NCBI GenBank assembly: GCA_013365365.1
Contig: JABVXU010000211.1
Location: forward strand, 28,639-92,638
Direction of reading: 5' to 3'
DNA from: Cruorifilaria tuberocauda
Taxonomy: Eukaryota; Nematoda; Chromadorea; Rhabditida; Onchocercidae
Length of the DNA: 64,000 nt
The notes beneath the pieces are model-generated. The model was not told where the DNA came from, made no database searches, and saw only the letters and a program-made list of their open reading frames with translations. The first letter of the stretch is position 1, and each line of letters begins with the position of its first letter. Made by a program: the position numbers and the translations under genes. Of the stretch, positions 13,001 through 24,360 are shown in pieces.

Positions 13001-16000
13001 AAAGCATTAAAGAACTAGAATAATCAATAGAGGGCCGATATTGATCAAAATTTAAAACGATGACAGTGAAATTCTTGCTATACGGTGTTTGTAATGAAAT
13101 GATATTAAATTGCGTTTACAAAAATAGAACTTTTTCTTATTACTAATTTTCGTTGCTGAGAGCTTTTTGATATTTTTTCAAATTGCATTTTGCAAAGATC
13201 TTTAAAACTTATTTTGATAAAATGAATAGAGTACTGATCGCGAAAATTATGATTGGAATAGAATGAAATTTTTATAAGTTTATGGGTTGTGTAGGTGAGA
13301 GAAATAATCTAATGTGGAATTTAATTCATTTTTTTCAGGAGAAGAAGAAACGAGAATTGAAAATTGAATTGATGGAAATGGAAGCACGAGAACGGCGACG
13401 AATGTTAGGCAACATAGGATTCATTGGACAACTGTTTAGGCATGAATTGATAGTACCACGGATTTTGAATTGGTGTATTGTACATTTGCTCAAAAATCAC
13501 AGTGAATCACCGGTAAGTATTTGAAAACATCCAAAATTTGTTAATTTAATAAAAAAATTTAAAGCTCAATGTAAAGAAGATTGAAGTTTTTAAATAAAAT
13601 GTTACGACTAGTACTTTTCTTTTGTACATGTTACTTAACTGTAGGTAAAAATATGTTTTATGCTTGGCATAAATTTTGGTTCAAATATGTTTCCAAATCA
13701 CTTTGGATGGAATGGAAGAAAAACTGATCCCTTCAGGATGGTGATGAAGAAAGTATAGAATGTGCGGTCAAAATGCTTGAATCGGTAGGGAAGTTAGCTG
13801 ATCGGCAGTGTCAGCAGCAGCAGCAAACAAACTATCAGCTGGGTTCACCGGATTCACATGTACTGAGTGCACAACAAGATCATCCTCAGGAAACACAAAA
13901 ACATGAAGAATTCAATACAAATCTTTATTTTGAACATCTTAAGGAAGTTTCATCAAAAGTATCAAATCGCGTTCGATTTTTGATCCTCAATCTTATCGAA
14001 TTAAGAGAAGTTCGTTTTTATGGTTTTTTTTTTCGCACAATGATAACTGTATCGTTGAAAGCTGTTTAAATCTGTTTACAACTTCTTCATTGATGCTTTA
14101 TATCTTGATAATAAATTACCGGTTTTATATTTTTTCATACTTCCGAGAGAATGATATCTTTTTTGGTTTTTCTCATATATTTAATGAAGTCGTTGGTCCT
14201 TGATGGTTTTTGATATGTCCATTTAACATGGGATGAATTGATATGAACCCTTTATTGAAAAGTAATATTTTTTGTTTCTTTTTTCAGAATAAATGGGTGC
14301 CACGTACATCTGAAAGTGGACCAAAGACTCTAGAAGAAGTGCATGATGAAGCACGAAGAGAAGAAATGGTAAATAGATTACAGCGCGAGCAAGTATGTTC
14401 ATTATGAAATTAGCGCCCTTAGAGAGTAGTTCATGAGCAACTATGTTCTTTTTCTACAAAAATATTGTTTTTGTTGTGCATTGAATGCATTGAAAAGTAT
14501 TTTGCAGTATGCCAATAAAAAACGATACGAAGGTCGGACCTCGTTGGATAAGCGAAGCCAAAGACCAGTATTGATTGGAAGGCAGTCGCAAGATGGTCGT
14601 CAATATGGACCGAGAGTTGGTGAGCCAAATCGCGACCAGAAAGCACGAGCTGCTGGAGCTGCTAATCTTGTTGCTAATACTGCTAGTAGAAAAAATCAAA
14701 CTCTGAATAGCGTATGTTGCTAATCTGTTAATTATTTTTGGTTTTCTGAGCATTGTATCTGGAGTGGAGCTGAAATTTCATTTGCTGTTTGTCTTATTTC
14801 AGTAGTTTCAAGAAAAACTTTCAGCGAATGGTTCCATTCATATAATGAATTTCAGTGACTGACTGAAATATCTGTAGATTCGAATTATTATATGCTAGTG
14901 AATTATGCAATTGATTGATTGGATACTATTTCTATGGGCGTGTTTGAAGCTCTCGTTTAATTATAGCTTCCATCTTAATAATCATTATAGCGGTAACTTC
15001 TTGAATCTTTTTGATGTAAATTGCAGATAATACGTAAATATTGCAGGTTGATCAGCCTCAATCACTTGGCGCACGCCGACCTCCATTTGCTGGTGGTGCA
15101 ATTGGCGGAGGTCAGCAAATGGATAGAAATATATTATCTCGTAGTACACTTGGTCGTGGAGCAGGTCGTGGCTCGCTAGCGTCCAGAGACAACTCTCAAC
15201 CGTCTAGTCGAGAACCGTCAGAATCTAGGAAATCTAGGGATGATGAACGCAATGCAGTAAGTGTATCAAATTCTCATGATCAAGAAATGAACCATTTGAC
15301 TAGTGACATGATTTATTTGCTCCACTGCAAATGAAGTAATATTTAGGCCATCGCAGCAGCGAGCGCTGTAACACACAGTGCAAGCGCTAACATATTAAGG
15401 CGTGGATATGCGGGTATAACAGCTGGTGGTTCATCATCACCACCGTCAACTTTAGATGATGAAAAAAAAGATGGAAATCAAGTTAACAGAGCAAGTGATT
15501 TGAATGATAAGGAAATGTTCGGATTACTATGCCGAGAATTGCATGATTATTTTACCGATAGCACGAATATTGAGCTGGTATATTTTGTTTTTTGCATTAT
15601 ATCTTTTTAATGTTAAGGACTAAAGAAGTGATCTGTAATAATATTTCTCTCTCTTACTGCAGAAAATTCAATTCTAAATTAAAACTTTTACAAAGTTTTG
15701 GTTTTGATTAAAGACTTCCGTCGAGAGTAATTAAATGTTTCTCGAATTCCCCGTACTTTCTGAGATATTTTTATTGAATGAAAAGAAAAACATTTCTTTT
15801 CTTGACATAAATGAGCATTCCTCAAGTCGTTAAATGAACATTTTTTAAGTTAATTTAATATTCGTGCGCCGAGTGTTTAATTTAACATTTAGCGTATATT
15901 GTTATCTTATGCCGTCATATTTAACTTGCAGCTATTCCAATCAATCATAGAAATAATGATCGATGAGAGGACAATGACCATAGATCTCCGTCGTGTTCGA

Positions 16001-16843
16001 CAAGCATTTCGATCGTTGATGAAGATAGGTGTTGAAAAAACTAACGGAGATATTCGAAATCCGCGGAGGCGATATGTTGGCCAAGTGATATGTAGGTGTT
16101 TGCAACGACCTGATATTAAAACGCATGCTCTTCGAGGGTTTGTTTTCCGTATTAAAATTCTATAGTTTTATATTTCTTCTACATGTAACAATTGATAGTG
16201 AAAAAGTGATTTGGATTAAGATGGTAAATATTGCATGATCAAGGGTGTCAGAGTTTAACTGTTTTACTGGGTTTACAGTTAGCACTTTATCGAAACTTTG
16301 AATTTAATTTTATGTTTTCAGGGTTGGAGATTATTGCACACAAGTGGTGGAAATGGAACTATGGGAAGATAACATGAGGATATGGGAATGTGTAGCAGAA
16401 GTGATAAGTTGGTCGATAATGTGTGAAGTGCAGCATTTTGAGGGTCCTCGACCATCGCTGGGGGATTTCAAGGAAGCATTTAAAAATGCTGATGCTGATT
16501 CTAGGAAGCCAAACGCCCTCCTCGTCAATGTGCTCAAACGACTTGTATGTTATGCTTCTTATTTTGAACCAAGTGATATAATTTTTGCTGACCATTGGAT
16601 CCTGATTGCAAATTTTATTTCCAAAAAAAATTGTCTTTTTATGAAATTTATTTTCTAATGAAGTCTTCAGTATTGTTTTCTTGTTTGCAGGTGGAAATAG
16701 AGCATGATCGCGATGGACAGATATCGTCAGCAGGAATGGCATTTGATGAAATCAAGGACTTACACTCGGATTCGCTGATAGATGAGCTCAAATCATGTCA
16801 GTTTTCATTTGGCAAAAATCTCTACCAATTATTGCTCAACTAG
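4027..16843 (+). CDS. ifg-1: Eukaryotic translation initiation factor 4G (eIF4G), ifg-1-like
   Basis: Scaffold of the cap-binding complex: it ties eIF4E, eIF4A and, through eIF3, the 40S subunit to mRNA in the cytoplasm. Exons: 4027-4078, 4850-5057, 5331-5472, 5646-5749, 5947-6293, 9836-10110, 10253-10358, 10518-10758, 10959-11103, 11218-11391, 11603-11683, 11870-11929, 12025-12129, 12252-12427, 12777-12933, 13339-13512, 13737-14009, 14288-14392, 14508-14711, 15047-15256, 15347-15577, 15932-16137, 16322-16544, 16691-16843 (4152 nt, 1383 aa). The N-terminus is Pro/Gln-rich. A KRILSIVDP block around residue 240 is eIF4G-like. YGHDYLF (about 550-556) fits the eIF4E-binding consensus Y-x4-L-hydrophobic. 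AENAWKP precedes MIF4G (about 680-975), which carries a poly-Gln insertion. MA3 lies at about 1150-1383. No C-terminal W2 domain is visible. The fifth intron is 3.5 kb with a GC donor. The 11603 and 11870 exons are least certain, because they use weak donors (GTTCAT, GTTCGT). Confidence 0.95.
6294..9835 (+). other. 3.5-kb GC-AG intron of eIF4G
   Basis: The exon before it ends GATACTG and the intron starts GCAAGT; it closes with TTTACAG. Using the GC donor is the only way I found to keep the frame (G|GC with G|GT gives Gly-Gly-Lys-Lys). I see no gene on either strand inside it: the ORFs near 6724 (+), 8586 (-) and 8856 (-) are hydrophobic or low-complexity. It is far longer than the other introns of the gene and could hold regulatory DNA or an internal promoter. 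Confidence 0.75.
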
Positions 16844-17900
16844 TTGTCGTTATTTCTTTGCACAAGGCAGTCTTTTCTTCTTCCACTTAGTTTTTTTTGG
16901 AATTCACTCTCTCTTAGTTAAAGCCTTAGTTTTATGTCTGAGGGAAATTTTCGACGGGCTTTTTGGGGAGGATTTAGATAATCTTCTTTTACTCAACCAA
17001 AAATTTACAACGGCCTATGTATCACGGTCTATGAAAGAATCAGGACATAATTTATTATATTACTCAACTTTCATATCTGCTTGGTTCCATTTCATATTAA
17101 ATTTAATGACTCTAAATTAAAAATTTCGAATATGGTGTACCAACAAGTGCTTCTTTCCTTCATGTTTGCGCAACAATGAATTTATGTCTTTGTGTTCCTG
17201 TATTTTACGTCATTCTTCAATATTTTGCTCCTTTCTTTGTCATATTTATTATTGCTCGGTTCATGCTGGTGCGATATGTGATCTTCCGCCAATAGAGCTT
17301 ACTCAATTTATTGAAAAAATTTCACTATTTGAGTTTTCGTCTAAGTCTGTTTGTTGTTCTGACCCTCGAAAAATTGGAAAAGGACATGTCGCACTTTAGC
17401 GTTTGCTGCTTTCAAGATTCTTGTTTCTATTATATGCTGCTCTAATAGTACTAGTTAGTTCGTCGTTCTGGCAATGGGTGTAAATTCGGCAGCAATTCAT
17501 TTTAAATAATCTTAAACTGAAGGATTCGACTGAAACGTGATAAACACGAAAGTCGAACTCACTGAAGTTTAGTGATTATCAAGTATTCCGTATGATCTAA
17601 AATCTTTTAAGAAGAAAAAAACTTTTCTTTCCTCGGGAACTGCTTTGCAAATACGATATTACATGAAACTGGTGTTTATTTTTATGTGATATAAGACGGT
17701 ATAGATTGTTTTTTTTGCTTCCTTCACTTTTTATACCATGTCGACGAGTTCCTCAATCGATGAAAGTGTTTCCTCAGTATACCGATGAAAATTTTTTAAA
17801 CCAGAATCTTTCTTTGAAATCTTTAGAAAATTTATCCAATTGCATCCAACGTTTACTTTTTACTTTCTATTCTTCCTTTTTACTTTGTTTTTGCCAATAT
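16844..17900 (+). other. eIF4G 3' flank with coding-like fragments
   Basis: After the eIF4G stop the plus strand keeps several open, coding-looking but separate frames: about 16860-17120 (contains LREIFDGLFGEDLDNLLLLN), 17166-17399 (contains AGAICDLPPIELTQFIEK) and 17706-17910 (contains VFPQYTDENFLNQN). They have no convincing starts or splice sites linking them. They may be long 3' UTR, exons of an unrecognised gene, or remains of a decayed one. I give no function. Confidence 0.3.
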
Positions 17901-17907
17901 ATGACTG

Positions 17908-18177
17908 AATGACATGACTAATGGATATGCTACAAACTCGCAAGCCTAAAATGTTTATGGTTCTAAGAAGGAAAAATCACGATAAAGTTATGGTGATTCT
18001 CTATTGCATAACAAAGTAATTATAAATTCTTTACTAAATGACAATGATTTTTTTCAATTGCTGTTATCTATTATTCGATCAACATTTGATGAAAGAATTC
18101 CTTCATATAAGGGATCTCTTGCTATGCTATCCATCGCTGCTCATAGATGTAAAGAGCTTATGCCATTACCAGAATGA
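17908..18177 (+). pseudogene. Decayed coding frame of unknown origin
   Basis: One forward frame reads as plausible protein for about 90 codons (NGYATNSQA, NVYGSKKEKSR, SYGDSLLHNKV, then SLLNDNDFFQLLSIIRS and ending MLSIAAHRCKELMPLPE), but it is broken by two TAA codons before a final TGA at 18175-18177. Its last 60 or so codons are uninterrupted. This is what a degrading gene or an old organelle- or endosymbiont-derived insertion would look like. Filarial genomes are known to carry Wolbachia fragments, but I do not recognise the source protein, so that origin is only a possibility. Confidence 0.35.
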
Positions 18178-18199
18178 TTGCTCTTAACTGTCCCTTTTA

Positions 18200-18205
18200 A
18201 ATAAA
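18200..18205 (+). terminator. Candidate polyadenylation signal AATAAA
   Basis: AATAAA followed by a second near-copy (TTAATAAAAT), about 25 nt after the decayed frame. It could end the eIF4G transcript (3' UTR near 1.35 kb) or a separate transcript. Confidence 0.3.
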
Positions 18206-19715
18206 TTAATAAAATTGGGTAATTCATGGATAACTTTTTGTTTTTTCCTCATTTATGCTTTCTCTAATAGACATGTTTTATATCAAATATGCAAATCATA
18301 ATAGTAAGATATATCCATATCATAAAGTACAGAACGTATTCTATATTTGCGCAGTAACTGACAGTACTTTAGCATAGAATTATAACATAAACTTTTGCAT
18401 AGCACAATTCCTGGAGAATTAAAATGTGCATCTGGTGATAATACAGTATCTATCTGATAGTCAATAAACATTCGTTTGAAATAGGACATTTTTTCGATTA
18501 ATGGTTTGAAATTTCATTTAAATCTTTTGGGAAAAAAATATTCGAAATCCTTTCATATTTATTGCAAGATAATGTCTCACCCTCGAATAGCGTGATAATA
18601 ACGGATTGATATTTTTGTTGTATTCAATCAATGGTCTGAAAACTTTTCGCAAAAATGTTGATTGTATTCGGTACTATCCGATCATAATCCGGATTTCTGT
18701 GATATTTGTGATAATGTATGCACATTTTTCAAATAATGAATCGTTTGCATACGGAGCATCTCACATTGAATGCCGATGCCCAGTAACTCTACATGATATT
18801 ATTTCAAAACGATTTGCATGATCGCTTCAGAGCGATTCAGATCGGATTTCTAAAAATAAAAACTGTTATAAATTGCTCCTGAACTATTATGGCATCTAAT
18901 AAAAGCATCTGACTTACGTGAATTCTTATTGCTATAGAAGTAAAGATCGGATGTGATCATAGATAAGGCATCTGATAAATACTAGGATCATCAAATATCA
19001 AACTCAACTATAAATCCGATTGTTACTTTTAAACTTTAAATTGTAGATATTTCAAATATTATAGCTTTACCTGGTAATAAATAATACAGTAGTGCGTAGT
19101 ATTCTCTCTGGATATAGTTAAAGCTTCCAGTGATTTGTTATGCTGAACATTACAGATTCATTCATAATTATTTCGAGAATTCGATACATTATTAAGATTT
19201 ATCATATTTTACATCAAACCAAAGAGAAATGATAATTTTGTTCTTTATTAATTATCAGCAAACTTCCATATCAATAATGTTTAACATTATACAATATGAC
19301 AAAAAGATGGAAGTAATCTTTTGACAGTTATCATGATTGGCATAAGTTATTTGATGATAATGCAATAACTATTATTGCAAATATGTGTACTCATTAATTT
19401 CTTTCGCTATCATCATATTTCAATCAATCGGAATTTAAAGAATTACTTTTTACTCAGTTAAAATCAGGGAGTTTACTTTTAGACAGTTAAGAAGCGAACG
19501 ACAAACTCTTCCAGTTAATCAAGAATCGATGAATTTTTCTAACAAATACAATTGAATGACAAAGTTATGATGATACTTTCCAATTGGCCATGTGAAATCT
19601 AAGAGTTCCCTCCTGCTTTCTTCTAATTAGCACTTTTTTTCAACTGCATAATAATCTTAAATTTATAAATTGAAGTGATTAAGGAGAAGATTGAAGTGAT
19701 GAGTAATGTTATTGT
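18206..19715. other. Intergenic region between convergent genes
   Basis: It separates the 3' ends of eIF4G (+) and the lipase homologue (-). Two short frames stand out: 18283-18489 on minus (MSYFKRMFIDYQIDTVLSPD at its start) and 18606-18821 on plus (contains ASHIECRCPVTLHDIISKRF). Neither has a recognisable domain or gene structure, so I do not call them genes. Confidence 0.45.
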
Positions 19716-21783
19716 TTAGAATGGCCGTTGCTTTTGAATGAAATTCCGCTGCATCTCATAAGTCTTATCAATAGTAAAATCATGGCTTAAAAATTCCTTT
19801 TTTACGAATCCCGTTTCACCTCTGATCGGACTCAGTAGCGTGCCGCAACCACGATAACCAATCTATAATTCTAGTTTTAGATAAGATAAAGATGTTTTGT
19901 GAAGGACAACAATTGGATAAGTTTACCTTTTCCAATCACCTTCAATCTGCTTATTAAGAAAGGGAAAATAACGATATCCGAGTTAAAGAACTAAAATGCT
20001 CAATGCTAAGAATTAAATTGTTTGCAGAATTATTATGCAAACCGGAAAAGCAAGCTGATAGCAGTAGTATCACGATTATTTTTCAACAGAAATAATACGA
20101 TAAAACTTTCTGATCCAAATATTATTTCAGCTCAATCATTTTACTATCACAGAATGTTTTACCTTTTCATCGGAATCCGAGAAAATACTGAAGACAAAAG
20201 TGCCTTCATATCGTGTTTGTCCATTAATATCTTGTAAAAATGTTGATCGGCAATGCAAACCAGTTCTACGATTGCATGCACCTACAGGTATCGGTATGAA
20301 GCATGATATCATACCATAATTTGCACCAGCAACACTCAAATATGTGTCGATTAATTCGGTAAGTGGTGGACCTGTAATAGTGATACCACGCAAAATTATT
20401 GCTTCCTCAATGCTTAAAATTAATCTAAAATTAAAATAATATTATGTTAAATGCAAATTCCTGATATTACAACCAGAAAAAGAAAGGTAAAAAAAAATGG
20501 CAAAGTTCATTTTTTTTTGCAATATATAGAAAAGTAATACTTTTTTGATTATTATCTTACTAATTTTATCTTACCATCTTACTACTTATTATTACTTACT
20601 ACTGTTCTTATCCCTGATACCAGGTAAAAATTTACAAACTCTTAATTATCAACTTATGATGCCATCTATGAAAGAATCATTTCAAAGAGTGAACCAAGAA
20701 TTTCACGAGTATCAACACAATCACCGCCAAGGATTGCTTTACGCGCTAATGGTGAACCCAATCCATACGCAATCACATCAACTCGTGTACCGGTATATTG
20801 ACGAACAGCGATTATCATGCTCCTCGAATGCAATTTAAATAATGATGATAAAAATTGATTAGTTACTATTTAGATAATGGTACCAATGGAATTCAATAAT
20901 AAGTATACTTTTCCTTCTTCTTAATTAATATTACAGAAAGTTCAATAATTTATGATTCTATGATAATGATTACTTAGCATAACATGAAATACAGTACAAA
21001 AAATATCCTATACCTGATTTGTTTAACATAAGAACATTTTAAATCAATTAGTGCATTTGCTGTTAATCCACCATCACCCCATGTTGTACCATAAATCTCC
21101 GATCGTTTATAACCTTTCATAAGTAAATGATTGACCATTCTCTGCAGATTATCCTCTCTTCTCCTTTCAATTTTTGTAATTTTTTTAAAATCAAATTTCT
21201 AAATTAATTATTAATCACTAAAATAAACAATTTCATTATTTAAATAAATTCTGAATTTATCAGCCAATTTTGAATTAAATCTTTTTTTCTGATATAATCA
21301 ATAAAAATTAAATTTTTAATTAATAAAAATTTTTTTTGTCCTATCAATCGGTGATATTCAATATTCCATCTTTTTATATAATTCCTCTTATATAAATCAT
21401 CTATTACTCTCTGTATAATTCTTCTGTATGAAGTAAGAAGAGAAAAATTCTGCTATGTGAAATTTTACCATGTGAAATATGTACGGTTTAAGAAAGAGAG
21501 AGAGAGAGAGAGAAGAGAAGAGAAGAAAGAAGAGAGATAAACTTTTTAATACCTGAAATCGTGAAATTTTATCACCGCTATCATGAATTAATATAACAGC
21601 TTGATTATTTAACTCCTCTTCAGCACTTTCTTTACCACCAAAACTTGATTCATTTCCCAAATCAGTACGTTCAAGTGCTTGAGTAATAGCAATACCATAA
21701 TTATTATGAATAAATGAGCGAAAATTTGTTGTAAATTCAGCATTTACGCATTGGAATATCAGTAAGAATAACAGTGTTAACAT
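19716..21783 (-). CDS. Secreted LIPS-family (class-2) lipase homologue, probably inactive
   Basis: Exons on minus: 21783-21553, 21141-21014, 20822-20695, 20371-20163 and 19862-19716 (843 nt, 280 aa), all phases matching. A signal peptide (MLTLLFLLIFQCVNA) starts the protein. The body follows the nematode LIPS family, which are secreted triacylglycerol lipase-like alpha/beta hydrolases: RTDLGNESSFGG, then QAVILIHDSGDK, GTTWGDGG, VIAYGLGSPLARKAILGG, SVAGANYG, and CGTLLSPIRGETGFVKK with SHDFTIDKTYEMQ near the end. In the family as I know it, the nucleophile elbow reads YSMG; here it is YGLG, so the serine is replaced by glycine. The HG of the oxyanion region reads HD. The gene is otherwise intact, so it may be a non-catalytic secreted protein. 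Identity is firm; loss of activity is inferred. Confidence 0.92.
21495..21536. repeat. (GA)n / GAGAAG simple repeat
   Basis: AG-rich microsatellite in the first intron of the lipase homologue, about 17 nt past the donor in gene orientation. Confidence 0.85.
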
Positions 21784-24360
21784 TATTCTCTTTTAAATGA
21801 TAGAAATATCAAAGGTAAATGGACGATTTCATTCACTTCATTAAAAAAATTTTCAGCATTTAAACCTAAAATTAATAACTTAAACTATGAATTTAATTAC
21901 AGTTTCGATCAATGTTATCAAAAAAAAAAAAATTTCATCTTTACACTTACGATAACATTTAGTTTCTTTTTCATTTTTCAATATATAATGGAAAATAAAC
22001 AAAGAAGAGAGAGAAAAAAAGAGAGCAGCTCTTTGTTGAATTTTTTTAAATTTCCATTGATAAAATGAAAAAGACAAATGAGAAAAGAATGAATGAATGC
22101 AGTGGAAAATGGAATGGAAGAGAAAAAAGTGATAATGAAGATGAAAATTATCGTTTAAATAATGAGGACATCTTCCATTAATATGGCAAATTGATTGATC
22201 TTTGTCACATCTTGAACAATTGATTCAATTGATCGGATTAGATCGAATCGATTAAATCGATTTGTTACTGATTTGCCATTATTGTTTGAAGATGATCAGC
22301 GATCCATTGTTATCAACCGGTATGTCAATATATAAATATCTATTTTTCCATATCCTACAATTATTTTCATTTAAACATTTCCGACATTTTATGACAAATC
22401 GAAAAAAAAAAGAAAGAAAATCAATAGTAGTGTTTTTTTTTTCGTAAAAAAGTTTATACTATAACAATTTTTATGTCTGATGATATTGATACTTCAGATT
22501 TGAAATATATTGTTCTTAAACTTGTTCTTGAATTTGAAATCTTAAATTGAAATATACCTGTTCTTAGATTTGAAATACACCTATTCTTAAGTCTAATAAT
22601 GTTTACGTAGGAAGGAATGATAATGTACGGATTTGGTGAAATAAAATTTTAATTTTAAAATTAAAAACTATTTAAAATTTCTGGAGGAAAAAAGTGTTTT
22701 GCATACTTGTAATATTTCGCTTATTCATCCATATCAATCTGATTATTTATGATCGAAGCGATGATCAGAAACTATGAACGAATTAGTTAGCAAATCTATA
22801 AAAATCGTATTATGCTGAGAAGTTTATTTATTAATCTTTTTCAAAGATTCAATGTCTCGGAGATTCAGTACAATATCAAATAACACAACATTTTTCTGAT
22901 TCAATTTCAGTTTTGTCGGTTTCTTCTCGCCAAATATTTGTTATCTTAAATGATGCATCAATTGCCAAATTTTGCGTAACATTTTTTCTTGGCTTGAAGA
23001 TAGTAATCTAATCCTTCGCAGATTAATTTAGATTATTTAGTCCTAATGATTGCATAGTTAATGAAAAAGAGATTACAATAGTTCCGGTATACTGAATCTA
23101 TGGATTTTTCCTTTTTTCTGAATTAGAACAAAAAAGTATACTTATAGTTTGAAAAATATTTTAAAATTATTGTAAGTTGAAGATTATAACAAATAGAACT
23201 GATCATATTTTGTATATTTCACTACCAAAAGTTCGAAAATTTGAGTTGAAATCGAAAATTGGCAATTCTCGACTCCCACTTTTGTAAAGCGACAAGAGTT
23301 ACTGTCTAGTAAAATTGGATTAGATTCCAATTTTTTCTCTGCAGTAGCAGATTCAGATGATTTATTAATCAATGGATGAATCATTATTTATAAAGACTCT
23401 CAGATATATTTAACTTTCATTATCGACCATTGAAATTCATACAGAAAGACAAAGTATCGGCATATTTTATTCGAATGATACAATATAAAGTACAAATTAT
23501 TCTATTTTTTAAGAAGTAATTGCATCTGAAAAATCCCGAGAAAAGGTAATAAGTTCGAATTAATCAGACATAGCTTCTTTAGCAATCAATTGCCACGAGT
23601 CGAAGGATTCCATTCTGTAAATATCAAACAGTAACAGTTTCACAACGAGTAAATCTCTCAATCCATATCTGTCCATGAAACATCAATCTATACTCTCAAA
23701 ATTGAGAAAGTAGCAGAAATAATATTCTTTACATAATTTAAAGATGATGGCAGTGAACAGGAGTAATCTTAATACAATAAATGTTAGGAAGCGATAAGAA
23801 AGTTGGAAATCATGAATTAACACAAACAGATTATTCATTAATTATTAATAAAAAGTTATTAGTTAATTCTTTAACCAATCTCACTAATCATATCCTATCA
23901 TTTTTCTTGCTATGTACACTTTCAGAGTGCTATAATGTTTCATTTCATATAAGATTCTAAAACAAGTACTCCCTTCTTTCAGCTAATACTCAAAGTCAAT
24001 CTCAGTATTTTATATGCGAAAAATTCACGTCAATCAATTTTCAGTCGACTGATACTTTGTGTGTCCACAAAAAGTACAAGAAGGCAAGAAAGTTGAGAGA
24101 AATTAATGTTTTGAGTTCTTAACATTTTGCCAATCAAATCATTTAATTCTGGAACATTTTTATATATCATCCAGAGATCAAAATTAAAATGATGAAAGTA
24201 AGCGTTAGCCTTTCCACATGTGCATTAAGGAAATTAAATTTAAATTATCGAGCAATCCTAACAAAAGCCGGCTTCTAAATATGAAATTACGTCAGGTTAC
24301 ATAACAAATCAATGAAAAGATTTCAGATTACTTGGATCAAAAGAAAAAAATAAAAACTTC
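21784..24360. other. Intergenic region, no clear gene
   Basis: It lies between the start of the lipase homologue and the 3' end of the FN3 gene. It is AT-rich with purine runs. A 66-codon minus frame at 23184-23384 (begins MIHPLINKSSESATAEKKLE) is polar but has no homology that I recognise and no supporting splice structure. Confidence 0.5.

Noticed and set aside
16359..16742. Minus-strand 127-codon ORF
   Set aside because: Antisense shadow of the eIF4G MA3 exons.
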